A model generated the notes under the pieces. It saw nothing but the letters and a program-made list of their open reading frames with translations. It was not told the DNA's origin and made no database searches. From assembly GCA_964389675.1 (NCBI GenBank), contig CAYMEV010000044.1:1-8595 (forward strand): DNA of 8,595 bases, read 5' to 3'. Origin of the DNA: CAYMEV01 sp964389675 [NCBI: uncultured Candidatus Sumerlaeota bacterium] (GTDB lineage Bacteria > CAYMEV01). How positions within the stretch are numbered: position 1 is the stretch's first letter; every line of letters starts with the position of its first letter. Positions 7,606 to 8,595 of this stretch are shown piece by piece. Both the position numbers and the translations under genes were made by a program.

Positions 7606-8019
7606 ATGAAAGACAGGCTTGAATTAAGCATTCAAAATGACCATGAGATGGTTCCATCTGCTATAAGGGAACTGGAAGAATTTTGCAGAAAAAATAAAAT
7701 ACCTGATAAAACATGCATTAAATTAAGCATAGTTTTTGATGAGGTACTGACTAATATTATCAGCTATGCCTATGAAGATGAAAAAAAGCATATTATTGAA
7801 ATTATTATAGAAAAGACTAATGATACAATGGCTGCAACTTTTGCAGATGATGGCATGTATTTTAATCCCGAAGAAAAAATGCCTCCAGCTCTTGACAAGC
7901 CTCTTGAAAATCGGAAAGTAGGCGGGCTGGGTATACATATTGTCCGGAATCTGATGGATAGTACGATATATAAAAGAGAAAACGGCAAAAACTATTTTAT
8001 TGTAATTACGAATTTATAA
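7606..8019 (+). CDS. RsbW/SpoIIAB-type serine kinase or anti-sigma factor
   Basis: A 137-residue GHKL ATPase, the normal size for the family. The N-box is F-D-E46-V-L-T-N50, with E46 the expected catalytic base and N50 the Mg-ATP ligand. The G1 box is A-D81-D-G83 followed by F86-N-P88, and the glycine lid is G106-G-L-G109-I-H-I-V. In characterised members this kinase phosphorylates a STAS antagonist and binds a sigma factor or another output protein. It lies 22 bases after the phosphatase and 42 before the STAS gene, so its substrate is probably the STAS protein at 8062-8400 and its opposing enzyme the phosphatase. No sigma factor is encoded in the window, so the regulated target is unknown. 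AGG triplets at 7595-7597 and 7599-7601 provide the ribosome binding site. I do not assign rsbW as a symbol, because orthology to the Bacillus gene is not shown. Confidence 0.9.
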   Translation: MKDRLELSIQNDHEMVPSAIRELEEFCRKNKIPDKTCIKLSIVFDEVLTNIISYAYEDEKKHIIEIIIEKTNDTMAATFADDGMYFNPEEKMPPALDKPLENRKVGGLGIHIVRNLMDSTIYKRENGKNYFIVITNL

Positions 8020-8048
8020 ATATAGGATTAATTATATATTAATTATCT

Positions 8049-8054
8049 GGAGGG
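8049..8054 (+). promoter_or_regulatory. Strong ribosome binding site of the STAS gene
   Basis: GGAGGG lies seven bases before the ATG at 8062 and is the strongest translation signal in the signalling cluster. It fits a need for more antagonist than kinase, as is typical in partner switching. It follows an AT-only inverted repeat (ATTAAT at 8027-8032 and 8038-8043) that may be fortuitous. Confidence 0.7.
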
Positions 8055-8061
8055 AAAATAT

Positions 8062-8400
8062 ATGGAGATCATAAAATCAAAAAAGGATCATATACAGATT
8101 CTGGAGCTTGTCGGCAGGCTGGACAGCAATACATCAAAAGACCTTGAAGCTGAGCTTACCGCTTTATTTATAAATAATGAATATAAAATACTCCTGGATT
8201 TTGCAAGGCTTGAGTATATAAGCAGTGCAGGGCTAAGGGTGCTTCTGGTCGGCGTAAAGACAATTAATAAAAACGAGGGCAGGCTTGCATTATGCTCTTT
8301 AAAGGAATTTGTGCATGAGATATTTGAGATTGCCGGCTTTACCCCGCTTTTTAATATCTATGATAATCGGGATGAAGCCCTGAAAAAACTTACGAGCTGA
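8062..8400 (+). CDS. STAS-domain anti-sigma factor antagonist (RsbV/SpoIIAA type)
   Basis: A 112-residue single STAS domain, the usual length. The core signature is L-D-F-A-R-L-E-Y-I-S54-S55-A-G-L-R-V-L-L (45-62). By alignment to the D-S-S/T-G motif of SpoIIAA and RsbV, S55 is the predicted phosphorylation site. The Asp that precedes the phosphoserine in Bacillus is Ser here, a common variant outside the Firmicutes. G-R-L-D (18-21) and the later A-L-C-S-L (76-80) and F-E-I-A-G-F (88-93) fit the fold. In the expected circuit, the unphosphorylated form binds the RsbW-like protein and frees its target; the kinase phosphorylates S55 and the PP2C enzyme removes the phosphate. It is the last gene of the cluster. 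The coupling to these particular partners is inferred from gene order. Confidence 0.92.
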   Translation: MEIIKSKKDHIQILELVGRLDSNTSKDLEAELTALFINNEYKILLDFARLEYISSAGLRVLLVGVKTINKNEGRLALCSLKEFVHEIFEIAGFTPLFNIYDNRDEALKKLTS

Positions 8401-8553
8401 GTTAAATTTTTGCTGTAAGATATTTATTTTTATGAACTGCTTCTATAAGAAGCATTCCTTCCTCATTTCCATAATGCCTTCTTTGTGAAATACGGCTGAT
8501 GTACCTGTTAATTTCAGAAGGCAAAAGCACCGTGCTGCTTTTGCCCTGCGATA
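8401..8553. other. Intergenic stretch with ambiguous minus-strand reading
   Basis: On the + strand only an unsupported 18-codon frame (8432-8488, no ribosome binding site) is open. On the - strand one frame stays open from the window edge (8593) to a TAA at 8402-8404, 63 codons, running straight through the hairpin at 8520-8545. It could be real coding sequence ending one base from the STAS stop, or a chance opening. I favour non-coding, because a hairpin fits the space between convergent genes and the early codons of that frame are unlike the neighbouring genes. Confidence 0.4.
8520..8545. terminator. Perfect 10-bp hairpin, candidate bidirectional terminator
   Basis: GGCAAAAGCA (8520-8529) and TGCTTTTGCC (8536-8545) are exact reverse complements around a six-base loop, CCGTGC. 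The stem has A4/T4 blocks flanked by G-C pairs, and on the minus strand it is followed by TTCT. It lies nine bases beyond the candidate minus-strand stop codon and 120 bases past the STAS gene, as expected between convergent units. No long T-run follows on either strand, so termination would be moderate and is not proven. Confidence 0.5.
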
Positions 8554-8595
8554 TTACTCTTCTACCAGGTTTACGACTACATAAAGGACATCCCC
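8554..8595 (-). CDS. Possible C-terminus of a convergent gene (partial)
   Basis: Reading leftwards from the window edge gives GDVLYVVVNLVEE followed by TAA (complement of 8554-8556). Thirteen residues do not identify a family. The hydrophobic strand-like ending, the mixed third-codon bases similar to neighbouring genes, and the hairpin nine bases after the stop favour a real gene end. The competing frame (63 open codons from 8593 to 8402) cannot be excluded, nor can a frameshift between the two. Confidence 0.3.
   Translation of the reverse strand, partial: GDVLYVVVNLVEE

Noticed and set aside
8027-8043. ATTAAT inverted repeat between the kinase and STAS genes
   Set aside because: The arms are each self-complementary AT-only hexamers, expected by chance in this composition, and no T-run or G-C stem supports a terminator or operator.
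8432-8488. 18-codon plus-strand open frame after the STAS gene
   Set aside because: It has no ribosome binding site and is too short to distinguish from chance.
1-8595. CRISPR arrays, insertion sequences, tRNA or rRNA genes
   Set aside because: I saw no regularly spaced repeats, transposase motifs, terminal inverted repeats, or tRNA/rRNA signature sequences on either strand.

Overview
The window is an AT-rich bacterial segment with seven complete genes, all on the + strand, and probably the last codons of a convergent gene at the right edge. Several products look exported: a candidate lipoprotein, two von Willebrand factor A (VWA) proteins with N-terminal hydrophobic segments, and a solute-binding-protein-like protein with a signal peptide. 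A two-pass membrane phosphatase is followed by soluble signalling proteins. The candidate lipoprotein and the periplasmic-type binding protein suggest a diderm. The codon use (AGA/AGG for Arg, few CpG) and the combination of Cache-HAMP-PP2C phosphatase, RsbW-like ATPase and STAS protein would fit groups such as Spirochaetota or Desulfobacterota. That assignment is an impression from gene content, with no marker gene to confirm it.

Layout. Positions 1-321 are a very AT-rich leader with a plausible promoter close to the first gene. Positions 322-936 encode a small putative lipoprotein of unknown function. A gene-free stretch (937-1198) with candidate promoters follows. Positions 1213-2361 and 2380-4566 form a tight two-gene unit: a VWA protein with a charged C-terminal tail, then a VIT-VWA protein. 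After a 67-base gap, 4634-8400 carries a four-gene signalling cluster: an NMT1/THI5-type binding protein, an overlapping dCache-HAMP-PP2C (SpoIIE/RsbU-type) phosphatase, an RsbW/SpoIIAB-type ATPase and an RsbV/SpoIIAA-type STAS protein. At 8520-8545 there is a perfect 10-bp inverted repeat, probably a terminator between convergent genes, and 8554-8595 may be the C-terminus of a minus-strand gene.

How the genes may work together. The last three genes are the parts of a partner-switching circuit. A membrane phosphatase dephosphorylates a STAS antagonist, which then sequesters the RsbW-like kinase from its target. The binding-protein gene overlaps the phosphatase gene by 11 bases, and no ABC permease or ATPase is present. 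The protein is therefore plausibly an extracytoplasmic ligand-sensing partner of the phosphatase rather than a transporter subunit; this is an inference. No sigma factor or other output protein is encoded here. The VWA/VIT-VWA pair is probably an envelope adhesion or scaffolding system, and any link to the signalling cluster rests only on shared strand and proximity.
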